A stretch of 64,000 bases of DNA from DAOMFB01 sp963801475 (lineage in GTDB: Bacteria; Acidobacteriota; Thermoanaerobaculia; UBA5066), in contig CAWDEX010000001.1 in the NCBI GenBank assembly GCA_963801475.1, positions 1,612,001 to 1,676,000 on the forward strand. Reading direction: 5' to 3'. The notes beneath the pieces are model-generated. The model was not told the DNA's origin. It searched no databases and saw only the letters and a program-made list of their open reading frames with translations. Each line of letters starts with the position of its first letter. Position 1 is the stretch's first letter. The position numbers and the translations under genes are program-made. Of the stretch, positions 1-7,360 are shown in pieces.

Positions 1-971
1 CGGTACCAGAGGCGGTCGTGTCCGCCGCCCACCATGAAGTAGCCGTCCTTGCAGGGGTTGACCGCGTAGATGTTGATCGCGAGGTCCCAGTTGCCGTACC
101 GGGGCCGGATGCTGCCGTCGAAGCCGTACCAGCCCCAGTTGTAGTCGAGGATCCGGATGATGGCCTCGGCGGCCGTCGCCTCGACGAACTGGCCCTTGCC
201 GGAGACCTTGTTCCGGTAGAGAAGGGCCGCGAGGATTCCCATGGCACCGGACGTCCCGCCGACCTGGTCCGCCATCCACATGGCCGAGCGGGTCGGACGG
301 CCGCCGAACTCCTTCGGAAGGCCCGTCCCGTGGACGAATCCGCAGGAGGCTTCGGCCGTCGGACCGAGGTTGCCCGGCTTGTCCTTCGAGGGGCCCCACT
401 GCCCCTTCTGGCCCACCCAGCAGTAGACGAGCCGCGGGTTGATCTCCTTGAGCTGCCGGTAGCCGATGCCCCAGGCGTCGAACTGTCCCGGCGGGTAGTT
501 CTCGATCAAAACGTCGCAATGGACCACGAGCTTCTTGAGGAGCTCGCGCCCTTCGGGGTTATCGAGATTGAGGGTGATGGACTGCTTGTTCCTCATCTCG
601 TGCAGGAAGTGGAGACCGATCGGCTCGCCGGTCTCGACGTCCTTGAACATGTATTCCTTGCGGCCGAACGGCGTCTGCCAGCGCAGCGGATCGCCCTCCG
701 GGGGCTCGGCCTTGATCGTGTCGGCGCCGAGCTCCGAAAGCATCGAGGAACACCAGTTGCCGATGATCATCCCCTTGGTCAGATCGAGGACGCGGATCGT
801 CGACAGGTACTCGGGCTTCTTGAAGTTCTCGGATTGCCGGAGCTGGGCCTCCAGCGAAAGGGGGTACTCCTTGGCCTGATCCGTCAGCCCCGCGTAGACC
901 TCGTCGGGCGTGGGGATCGGGACCGCCGGCCACGGGAGGACCTTCCAGTTCGGAAACGAAGTGCTAGCCAT
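1..971 (-). CDS. CaiB/BaiF-family (class III) CoA-transferase, C-terminus cut by window edge
   Basis: Class III acyl-CoA:carboxylate CoA-transferase, a cytoplasmic enzyme that moves CoA from an acyl-CoA to a free carboxylic acid. The frame is open from an ATG at 971, preceded by CAGGAGGTGG, to the left edge, so about 323 residues are visible. The nucleotide-fold start IRVLDLTKG lies near residue 60, after an N-terminal extension longer than usual; ELGADTIKAE, NYPPGQFDAWG and GKGQFVEAT follow. The catalytic Asp of formyl-CoA transferase (Asp169) aligns by eye with Glu269 (AAEAII). It is the last visible gene of a same-strand run porin, transporter, CoA-transferase, which suggests uptake and CoA activation of an organic acid. 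The substrate cannot be read from the sequence. Confidence 0.88.
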   Translation of the reverse strand, partial: MASTSFPNWKVLPWPAVPIPTPDEVYAGLTDQAKEYPLSLEAQLRQSENFKKPEYLSTIRVLDLTKGMIIGNWCSSMLSELGADTIKAEPPEGDPLRWQTPFGRKEYMFKDVETGEPIGLHFLHEMRNKQSITLNLDNPEGRELLKKLVVHCDVLIENYPPGQFDAWGIGYRQLKEINPRLVYCWVGQKGQWGPSKDKPGNLGPTAEASCGFVHGTGLPKEFGGRPTRSAMWMADQVGGTSGAMGILAALLYRNKVSGKGQFVEATAAEAIIRILDYNWGWYGFDGSIRPRYGNWDLAINIYAVNPCKDGYFMVGGGHDRLWY

Positions 972-1092
972 TTCCACCTCCTGTTGTCTGTCAGATACGA
1001 AATCTCTCGAAACGTAACCCGCGAGGCCAGTCCAGGGAATTCCGACCCCGCGGGCGCATCCAGTAGTGGAGCGTCTCCTCTCTTTTCTTTCG

Positions 1093-2319
1093 CTATGCGG
1101 CCTCTGGCTTCGGTGGCTTGGCGATGGCGGCCAGGATGATTCCGACCACGCAGGCGCCCGCCGTGATGTACATGGCGTTTGTGAAAGCTCCGGTCGCCGT
1201 TTTGATGTAGTCGATCATGAAGGGCCCGCCCACGCCGGCAACGCCCCACGCGGTGAAGAGATAGCCGTAGTTCGCTCCCAGCGACTTCGTGCCGAAGTAG
1301 TCGGCCGTGAGGGACGGCATCAGGGCGAGGTATCCGCCGTAGGCGAAGCCGACGGCGCAGATCCCTACGAGCCAGAGCATGAAGGTGTTGCTGTTCGGGA
1401 GAAGGAAGACGAAGGCGAGGATGTAGACGATGAAGCACGCGATCACCGTCTTCGTCCGCCCGAGCTTGTCGGAGACGCTGCCCCAGAAGAGGCGCCCGAG
1501 GCCGTTCAGGAGTGCCATCGTGCCCAGCCCGGTGGCGGCCACGGCCTTGTCGAGCTTGGCGACCTCGACCCCGATCGGAACGGCCTGACCAATCATCATG
1601 AGGCCGGCCGCCGCGCCGATGAAGTAGGTGAACCAGAGGATCCAGAACGATCCGGTCTTGATGATCTCGTTCGGCGTGTAGTTCGTCTTGATGACCTGCG
1701 CGCCCGGCGCCGGGGCCGGGGGGTTCCAGCCGGCGGGCTTGTACCCGGCGGGCGGGACCTTGAAGATGGCCGCCGCGCCGCAGACGAAGACGAGCATGAT
1801 GACCGCCACGGTGTAGAAAGTGGCGGCAATTCCGCTGCTCGCGATCAGCTTGGAAAGGAGCGGCCCGAAGACGAGCGTCCCGGCGCCGAAGCCGAAGACG
1901 GCGAGGCCGGTGATCGTGCCTCGCTTATCGGGAAACCACTTGATGCACGTCGCGATCGGCGTCACGTAGGCGAACCCGACCCCGAGCCCGCCGATGACAC
2001 CGTAACCGACGACCAGCATCGTGAGGTCCTTGTACATCGCGCCGGCCACCGCGCACCCGATTGCGAGGAGCACGCCGCCGAAGAGGCCCACCGTCCGGGG
2101 GCCCGCCTTGTCCTGCCAGCGGCCGGCCACGATCATGCCGACCGCGAAGAAGAAGAACGAAGCCATGAGGGGATAGCCGGTCTGCTTGACGGTGTAGCCG
2201 AGCTCCTTCGTGAGGGGGCCTCGGAAGACGCTGTAGGCGTACAGAACGCCGAGGCATATCTGCATCACCAGCGCGGCGATGACCATGATCCATCTGTTGG
2301 TTACCTTTTCCTCCGCCAT
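1093..2319 (-). CDS. OFA-family (oxalate/formate antiporter-like) MFS transporter
   Basis: Inner-membrane carrier of the major facilitator superfamily with about 12 hydrophobic segments over 408 residues. The loop after TM2 (GRWQDKAGPRTV) and the strings GLGVGFAYVTPIATCIKWFPDKRG (in parts) and LTADYFGTKSLGANYGYLF are typical of the OFA subfamily. OxlT of Oxalobacter carries an essential Lys (Lys355) in TM11; here the corresponding stretch reads FTAWGVAG with no Lys. True oxalate/formate exchange is therefore doubtful, and another monocarboxylate or dicarboxylate is more likely. The start at 2319 has a perfect AAGGAGG upstream. It sits between a porin and a CoA-transferase on the same strand, consistent with carrying the acid that the neighbour activates. 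Confidence 0.9.
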   Translation of the reverse strand: MAEEKVTNRWIMVIAALVMQICLGVLYAYSVFRGPLTKELGYTVKQTGYPLMASFFFFAVGMIVAGRWQDKAGPRTVGLFGGVLLAIGCAVAGAMYKDLTMLVVGYGVIGGLGVGFAYVTPIATCIKWFPDKRGTITGLAVFGFGAGTLVFGPLLSKLIASSGIAATFYTVAVIMLVFVCGAAAIFKVPPAGYKPAGWNPPAPAPGAQVIKTNYTPNEIIKTGSFWILWFTYFIGAAAGLMMIGQAVPIGVEVAKLDKAVAATGLGTMALLNGLGRLFWGSVSDKLGRTKTVIACFIVYILAFVFLLPNSNTFMLWLVGICAVGFAYGGYLALMPSLTADYFGTKSLGANYGYLFTAWGVAGVGGPFMIDYIKTATGAFTNAMYITAGACVVGIILAAIAKPPKPEAA

Positions 2320-2384
2320 GAAGCCTCCTTATCCTCTCTGAGAGATCAAACGATCCGGAATCGACGACACGCCTTCGCGTGACG

Positions 2385-3539
2385 TCAGAAGTAGAAGACC
2401 TGCATCTGGAGCGTGAACTCGCTCGTGGTGGCGGTCTTGGGGTCGTCCGGCCTCTGACGGCGGGTCCACGCACCCTTGATGTTGAAGTTGTGGCCGTAAG
2501 GGTAGTAGGTCAGGCCCGCCTGGATGTTCCTCTGGTTCCCGACCTTCCGAATGTCGTCGGAGAACGTCTCCTCTTCGTAGCGGAAGAACGGCATGACCTT
2601 GGGGACGCCGAAGTAGAAGCCAGCCTGGGCCAGGAACGTGTTCTGCTTGTAGAGGGTGGTGAAGGTCGTGCCGCCGTCGTAGTTGATGAAGTCGATCTCG
2701 GCGGTCAGGGCGTTCTTTCCGAAGGGGAGGTTGAGGAATCCGTCAAATGCGTAGGCCCTGTAGGACTTCTTCTCGCCTGCGACCACGGTGCCGCCGCCCT
2801 GCGTGTCGTAGCCCGCGCCGAGGGCGAGGACTTTCTTCGCCGCGAGATAGGTCCCCGCGTAGAACTGGACCTGCTCCTTGTCGAGGAAGCTGTAGGCGAG
2901 GCGGCCGGTGAAGCGGAACGGGTTCTTCGAGCCGGTCTGGCGAGCGCCCTGGTAGGCGCCGGCGCGGTACTCGAGGCGGCCGTCGAAGAGGTAGCCCTTG
3001 ACCTGGAAGCCCGTGTCACGGCCGATGGTGGATCCGGTCGGCGCGCTTTCCAGGAACGAGAAGGATCCGTAGTCGAGCGTCAGCTGGTTGGCCGCGCTCT
3101 CGTTGCAGTTCCGGCAGAGCGGGATCAGGATGAGGCCGCCCTGGAGCTGGAACTCGGTGGCGATCTTCCACTCCCCGTAGAAGTCGAGGAGCTGGAAGCC
3201 GGTCCCGAGCTGCGTGCCGGTCGTATTCTTCGGGTTCTTCCCGAGGTTCGTGTTCTCCGTGTCCAGGAAGAAGGAGACGTCCTTCGTCAGCTGGCCGCTG
3301 AAGAGGAAACGGGCGCGACGGATGAAGAGGTTCTGCTGGTACCCCGCCGTATTCCCGTTGGCGTCGGACAGCTGCTGCCAGTCGGCCCACCCCTGGAGCA
3401 GCATGCCGAACTTGAAGTTTACGGTGTCGTTGACCTTGAGAACGGCCTGGGCGTTCAGAGGCGCCGCGGCGACCAGGATCGCCACGACGACCGCGACCGG
3501 AAGAACGAACCGTAAGAACGACCTGTGGGTGGCTCTCAT
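2385..3539 (-). CDS. Outer-membrane porin, OprP/phosphate-selective-porin-like
   Basis: Beta-barrel outer-membrane protein of about 384 residues. The start at 3539 (MRATHRSF) follows GGGAGGAGAGG and gives a good signal peptide (FVLPVAVVVAILVAA, cleavage near LNAQA). An in-frame ATG at 3641 would add 34 non-signal-like residues and is less likely. The mature part alternates polar and hydrophobic residues, with motifs such as NLFIRRARFLFSG and VKGYLFDGRLEYRAG seen in the porin O/P family, and ends in Phe (QMQVFYF), the usual BAM recognition end. It leads the run porin, transporter, CoA-transferase and probably provides outer-membrane entry for the same solute. Despite the family name, selectivity for phosphate is not implied. 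Confidence 0.88.
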   Translation of the reverse strand: MRATHRSFLRFVLPVAVVVAILVAAAPLNAQAVLKVNDTVNFKFGMLLQGWADWQQLSDANGNTAGYQQNLFIRRARFLFSGQLTKDVSFFLDTENTNLGKNPKNTTGTQLGTGFQLLDFYGEWKIATEFQLQGGLILIPLCRNCNESAANQLTLDYGSFSFLESAPTGSTIGRDTGFQVKGYLFDGRLEYRAGAYQGARQTGSKNPFRFTGRLAYSFLDKEQVQFYAGTYLAAKKVLALGAGYDTQGGGTVVAGEKKSYRAYAFDGFLNLPFGKNALTAEIDFINYDGGTTFTTLYKQNTFLAQAGFYFGVPKVMPFFRYEEETFSDDIRKVGNQRNIQAGLTYYPYGHNFNIKGAWTRRQRPDDPKTATTSEFTLQMQVFYF

Positions 3540-4022
3540 CTCTATTCCTCTCCTCCCTTTCCTTTGGTTCCTCGCCTTCGAACACTCGTACCGGTCACCG
3601 CGATCGAGCGGGCCTTCAACGAAAAGTACGTTCTCTTCCAAAGCCTTCCGGGCATGCGCCGGCCGGAATTCCCCCTCCGGATGAGGGAGCAGACTGGCCG
3701 GGCGACCGCGGGGATCCCCTTAACATCTCGACTTGCCGGGGATCATATCCAAGATCCGTTCGAGTCAAGACAGGAATCTGGAGGGTCCGGTGAAGCACTT
3801 GCATCAGACGACCCGTATTAACGCGGACCACAAGAGGCTTTTCGGGGTGTTTTGGCATCCGGAACGGGGATGGCGTCTTGTTCGTCTTACGTACATGAAA
3901 CATCACCTGTCCCGGGTCGAGCAAGAGATCGAAGTAGCGAGTCATCGAAGAGCGGCCGGCGTCTGATGTCCCAGCTTCATTGTCCCGTCACGCGGAGCCC
4001 GGTTAGACTCGTTTCGCTTCGA
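3540..4022. other. Gene-free divergent intergenic region, about 480 bp
   Basis: Separates the minus-strand porin operon from the plus-strand bactofilin. The part around 3740-3960 is visibly less GC-rich than its surroundings. Short open frames exist on both strands (for example 3733-3966 plus and 3616-3945 minus), but neither resembles a known family, has a ribosome site, or keeps the third-position GC bias of the neighbours. It should hold the porin promoter, which I cannot place confidently. The bactofilin -10 lies near its right end. Confidence 0.6.
4004..4009 (+). promoter_or_regulatory. Candidate -10 (TAGACT) for bactofilin
   Basis: TAGACT lies 13 nt before the ATG at 4023, with TTGTCC at 3980-3985 as a plausible -35 (18 nt spacer). 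Initiation about 7 nt downstream would leave a leader of only a few bases. Confidence 0.5.
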
Positions 4023-4445
4023 ATGGCGATCTTCGGCAAACCCGGCCCCCCCGCTCCCGAGAGGGACTCCCCCCGTCATGAGATCGGGCATACCTACTTC
4101 GGGCCGAAAGTCCGCCTCCGCGGGGACCTGACGGGGGACGAGGACGTCCTCTTCGACGGACACGTCGAGGGGACCGTCAACGTCGCCCGTTCGTTCCGGG
4201 TCGGGCCCGAGGGAAGGGTCCACGCCGAGGTGACCGCGCGCGTGGTGGTGATCGGCGGCCGGGTCGTCGGCAACGTGGTTGCCAGCGACCGGGTCGAGCT
4301 GCTCCCGACGGGAGTCCTCGAGGGGAACATCCGCGCTCCAAAGATCGTCATCGCCGAGGGAGCGGAGTTCAGAGGGAGCGTCGACATGGAAGGCCGGCCC
4401 GAAGCCGGGGCGGCGACGCCCCCCGGCGCGGCCGGCGGTCGCTGA
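4023..4445 (+). CDS. Bactofilin family cytoskeletal protein
   Basis: Small polymer-forming protein (140 residues) of the bactofilin family, which assembles into membrane-associated filaments that organise cell shape or polar structures. The N-terminus MAIFGKP is typical. Residues about 25-125 are a series of short hydrophobic beta repeats (LRGDLTGDEDVLFDGHVEGTV, in parts) of the right-handed beta-helix core, flanked by Pro/Ala/Gly-rich tails. The start ATG at 4023 is chosen because the family begins this way; the frame stays open upstream to 3852. No Shine-Dalgarno is visible. It is 24 nt upstream of an aldehyde dehydrogenase, with no obvious functional link. Confidence 0.88.
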   Translation: MAIFGKPGPPAPERDSPRHEIGHTYFGPKVRLRGDLTGDEDVLFDGHVEGTVNVARSFRVGPEGRVHAEVTARVVVIGGRVVGNVVASDRVELLPTGVLEGNIRAPKIVIAEGAEFRGSVDMEGRPEAGAATPPGAAGGR

Positions 4446-4469
4446 GGGCGCCCCGCGAAAGGACAATCG

Positions 4470-5996
4470 ATGAAAGGCAACGTCCCCGTCCACCGGAACT
4501 TCATTCGAGGCGAGTGGGTCCCCGCCCGCTCCGGGAAGCTCTTCGAGAACAGAAACCCCGCCGACGTGACGGACCTGATCGGCCGCTTCCAGGATTCCGA
4601 CGAACGCGACGTGAAGGACGCCGTCGACGCGGCGGCCGAGGCCTACAGGAGCTGGCGTCTCGTGCCCGGGCCGCAGCGGGGCGAGATCCTCTACCGGCTC
4701 GGACAGATCCTCAGGGAGCGAAAGGAAGAGTACGCCCGCGCCATGACGCGGGAGATGGGGAAGGTGCTCACGGAGGCGCGCGGCGACGTCCAGGAGGCCA
4801 TCGACATGGCGTTTCTGATGGCCGGCGAGGGGCGGCGGCTCCACGGACAGACGACTCCGTCGGAGCTGCCCAACAAGTTCGCGATGTCGGTCCGCTCGCC
4901 GATCGGCGTCTGCGGCTTCATCACGCCGTGGAATTTCCCGATGGCCATCCCGGCCTGGAAGTCGACGGCCGCCCTCGTCTGCGGCAACACGATCGTCATC
5001 AAGCCCGCGACGGACACCCCCCACTCTGTCATTCACTTCGCCGAGGCCCTCGAGGAGGCCGGCCTGCCGAAAGGCGTCTTCAACGTCGTGACGGGGAGCG
5101 GGTCTCGCGTGGGAAACCCGATCATCAAAGACCCGCGCGTGAAGGTGATCTCCTTCACCGGCTCGACGTCCGTGGGGCAGAAGATCAACGAGGCGTGCGC
5201 GCCGACCTTCAAGCACGTCCACCTCGAAATGGGTGGAAAGAACCCCATCATCGTCCTGGACGACGCGAACCTCGAGCTGGCCGTGGACGGCGCCATCTGG
5301 GGCGCGTTCGGCACGAGCGGCCAGCGCTGCACGGCCTCGTCCCGTCTCATCGTCCACCGGAAGGTCGCGAAGAAGTTCACGGGGATGCTCGCGGAGCGGG
5401 CCAAGGCCCTGAAGGTGGGAAACGGCCTCGACGAAAAGGTCGAGATGGGGCCGGCCGTCAACGAGAGCCAGCTCGACACCGTCCTCGACTACATCTCGAT
5501 CGGCAAGGCCGAGGGCGCCAAGCTGGTCGCCGGGGGACGGCGCCTGACGGGAAAGGCGTACGACAGGGGATGGTTCGTGGCCCCCACGGTTTTCGGCGAC
5601 GGGCACCGGAACATGAGGATCGCCCGGGAGGAGATCTTCGGCGCCGTGACGGTGGTCATCCCCGTCGGGTCCCTCGAAGAGGCCATCGACGTGTCCAACG
5701 ACAGCGACTACGGTCTCTCTTCGGCCATCTTCACGCAGGACGTCAACAAGGCCTTCGTCGCCATGCGCGACCTCGAGGCGGGCATCTTCTACGTGAACCT
5801 CCCGACGATCGGCGCGGAGACGCATCTTCCCTTCGGCGGGATCAAGCAGACCGGCAACGGCCACCGCGAGGCGGGGACGGCCGGTCTGGACGTCTTCAGC
5901 GAGTGGAAGTCGATCTACGTCGACTACTCGGGGAAGATCCAGAAAGCCCAGATCGACGTCCCGGACCAGCCCGTCGTGAAGACGGCGAAGCGCTAG
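4470..5996 (+). CDS. NAD(P)+-dependent aldehyde dehydrogenase
   Basis: Cytoplasmic aldehyde dehydrogenase of 508 residues that oxidises an aldehyde to a carboxylic acid with NAD(P)+. It has the oxyanion Asn in TPWNFPMAIP, the cofactor loop FTGSTSVG, the general base Glu in LEMGGKNP and the nucleophile Cys in SGQRCTAS, all in the expected order. The C-terminal LPFGGIKQTGNGHREAG is also standard. The overall pattern resembles the YcbD-like and semialdehyde dehydrogenase branches, but the substrate cannot be assigned. The ATG at 4470 is preceded by GAAAGGA. It ends just before a perfect hairpin that separates it from a convergent aminotransferase. Confidence 0.93.
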   Translation: MKGNVPVHRNFIRGEWVPARSGKLFENRNPADVTDLIGRFQDSDERDVKDAVDAAAEAYRSWRLVPGPQRGEILYRLGQILRERKEEYARAMTREMGKVLTEARGDVQEAIDMAFLMAGEGRRLHGQTTPSELPNKFAMSVRSPIGVCGFITPWNFPMAIPAWKSTAALVCGNTIVIKPATDTPHSVIHFAEALEEAGLPKGVFNVVTGSGSRVGNPIIKDPRVKVISFTGSTSVGQKINEACAPTFKHVHLEMGGKNPIIVLDDANLELAVDGAIWGAFGTSGQRCTASSRLIVHRKVAKKFTGMLAERAKALKVGNGLDEKVEMGPAVNESQLDTVLDYISIGKAEGAKLVAGGRRLTGKAYDRGWFVAPTVFGDGHRNMRIAREEIFGAVTVVIPVGSLEEAIDVSNDSDYGLSSAIFTQDVNKAFVAMRDLEAGIFYVNLPTIGAETHLPFGGIKQTGNGHREAGTAGLDVFSEWKSIYVDYSGKIQKAQIDVPDQPVVKTAKR

Positions 5997-6024
5997 AGAG
6001 TCGGGGACGCGCGCGGAGAGGTCT

Positions 6025-6049
6025 GGGGAACCCGGCGCCCGGGTTCCCC
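6025..6049. terminator. Perfect hairpin between convergent genes
   Basis: Arms GGGGAACCCGG (6025-6035) and CCGGGTTCCCC (6039-6049) pair perfectly around a 3-nt loop. It sits in the 57-nt gap between the convergent aldehyde dehydrogenase and aminotransferase genes and could stop transcription from both sides. There is no T-run on either strand, so this is not a classical Rho-independent terminator. Confidence 0.6.
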
Positions 6050-6053
6050 TGGT

Positions 6054-7280
6054 TCACTCGAGATCCCGGGCTTTCCGGTAGACGGGAAGCGCCGCCGCGA
6101 GGATCTGCACCGCGTCGTGCAGGTCCTCGTCTCGCAGGACGTAGGCGATCCGGACCTCGTCCTTCCCGAGGCCCGGCGTCACGTAGAAGCCGCTCGCGGG
6201 GGCGACCATCACGGTCCGCCCGTCGAGCTGGAAGTCCGAGAGGAGCCACGCGGCGAAGTCGTCGCTGTCACGGATGGGAAGGCGTGCCACGAAGTAGAAG
6301 GCCCCTTCGGGCTTTCTCAGAAAGACGCCCGGGATCTTCGAGAGTCCGTCGAAGAGGGTGTCGCGCCGCTTCTGGTATTCGGTCACGACACCCCGGTAGT
6401 AGTCGGGCCCCAGCTCCAGGGCGCCGGGAGCGATGTGCTGGGCGAGGCCGGGAGGCGACAGGCGCCCCTGAGCCATCCGGCTCACGGCGCCAGCCACGCC
6501 GGCGTTCCGCGTCACGAGGGCGCCGAGCCGGATGCCGCAGGCCGAGAACCGCTTGGAGAGGGAGTCGACGACGACGACCTGCTCCTCGAAGCCCGAGAGC
6601 GAGAGGACGCTGACGGACTCGAGCCCGTCGTAGAGGAACTCCCGGTAGACCTCGTCGCAGATGAAGAACAGGCCGTGCTCGCGGCAGAACTCCGCCACGA
6701 CGAGGAGCTCGCGGCGCGAGTAGACCGTGCCCGTCGGGTTGTTCGGGTTGCAGAGGAGGACGACGCGGGTCCTCGGCGTGAGGGCCTTCTCCCACGTCTC
6801 CCGCCCCGGGAGGTGGAAGCCGTCTTCGCCGCGCGTCACGATCGGGTGGAGCGTGAGGCCGGCCATGGACGCGAAGGAGCGGTAGTTCGTGTAGAAGGGT
6901 TCGACCGTCAGGATCTCGCTTCCGGAATCGGCGCAGGCCATGAAAGCGAAGAGCAGCGCCTCGCTTCCGCCGGTCGTCGCGAGGACCTGGTCCGGCTTCA
7001 GGGCGATCCCGAGGCGGCCGTAGTAGGCGTGGAGGAAATCGAGGTACTCGGGCGTTCCGTTCGACGGCGAGTAGGCGTAGACCTTGTCCTTCAGCTGCGC
7101 CAGCCGCCGCCGCATCGGCTCGGGCGTCTCGAGGTCGGGCTGCCCGATGTTCAGATGCAGGACCCTGACGCCGCGCTTCTTCGCCTCTCCGGCCAGGGGC
7201 ATCAGCTTGCGGATCGGGGAGGGGGGCATCGCCTCGCCCCGGGCGGAGACCTTCGGTGTGACGGGCGTGGTCGTCGACAT
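6054..7280 (-). CDS. Pyridoxal-phosphate aminotransferase, class I/II
   Basis: Fold-type I aminotransferase (about 408 residues) of the aspartate aminotransferase superfamily. Visible signatures are the N-terminal NIGQPDLETP, TGGSEALLFAF (cofactor phosphate region), LCNPNNPTGTVYSRRE, ICDEVYREF (Asp that contacts the ring nitrogen) and SLSKRFSACGIRLG with the Schiff-base Lys. The start at 7280 (MSTTTPV) is preferred over 7325 because family members begin here and a -10-like TAATCT lies 7 nt upstream. The donor and acceptor are not predictable. It is divergent from a kinase gene and convergent with an aldehyde dehydrogenase. Confidence 0.92.
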   Translation of the reverse strand: MSTTTPVTPKVSARGEAMPPSPIRKLMPLAGEAKKRGVRVLHLNIGQPDLETPEPMRRRLAQLKDKVYAYSPSNGTPEYLDFLHAYYGRLGIALKPDQVLATTGGSEALLFAFMACADSGSEILTVEPFYTNYRSFASMAGLTLHPIVTRGEDGFHLPGRETWEKALTPRTRVVLLCNPNNPTGTVYSRRELLVVAEFCREHGLFFICDEVYREFLYDGLESVSVLSLSGFEEQVVVVDSLSKRFSACGIRLGALVTRNAGVAGAVSRMAQGRLSPPGLAQHIAPGALELGPDYYRGVVTEYQKRRDTLFDGLSKIPGVFLRKPEGAFYFVARLPIRDSDDFAAWLLSDFQLDGRTVMVAPASGFYVTPGLGKDEVRIAYVLRDEDLHDAVQILAAALPVYRKARDLE

Positions 7281-7287
7281 GGTCGCC

Positions 7288-7293
7288 AGATTA
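7288..7293 (-). promoter_or_regulatory. Candidate -10 (TAATCT) for the aminotransferase
   Basis: Reading the minus strand, TAATCT ends 7 nt before the ATG at 7280; the overlapping TGTAAT ends 9 nt before it. No Shine-Dalgarno is present, fitting the leaderless pattern seen elsewhere in the window. Confidence 0.45.
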
Positions 7294-7332
7294 CAACGTC
7301 GGGCGGGACCGGGTCTCTCCGGCACGCGGGCC

Positions 7333-7338
7333 TATAAT
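7333..7338 (+). promoter_or_regulatory. -10 element TATAAT for kinase 1
   Basis: Consensus TATAAT in a GC-rich intergenic region, 8 nt before the ATG at 7347. Initiation would fall at about 7345, giving a leaderless mRNA if 7347 is the start, or a leader of about 23 nt if translation starts at the ATG at 7368. Confidence 0.65.
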
Positions 7339-7342
7339 TATT

Positions 7343-7360
7343 TGAGATGACGTCTCAAGA
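7343..7360 (+). promoter_or_regulatory. Operator-like motif at the kinase 1 promoter
   Basis: GAGAT-N4-TCTCAAGA at 7344-7360, containing the dyad TGAGA-N5-TCTCA (7343-7357; 7342-7358 extends it to TTGAGA/TCTCAA). It covers the expected transcription start. The same 13 fixed bases with the same spacing recur at 41511-41527 upstream of kinase 2, so it may bind a shared regulator. Confidence 0.45.

Noticed and set aside
3616..3945. Possible 109-residue protein on the minus strand upstream of the porin
   Set aside because: No family resemblance, no ribosome site, and its frame lacks the codon bias of neighbours.
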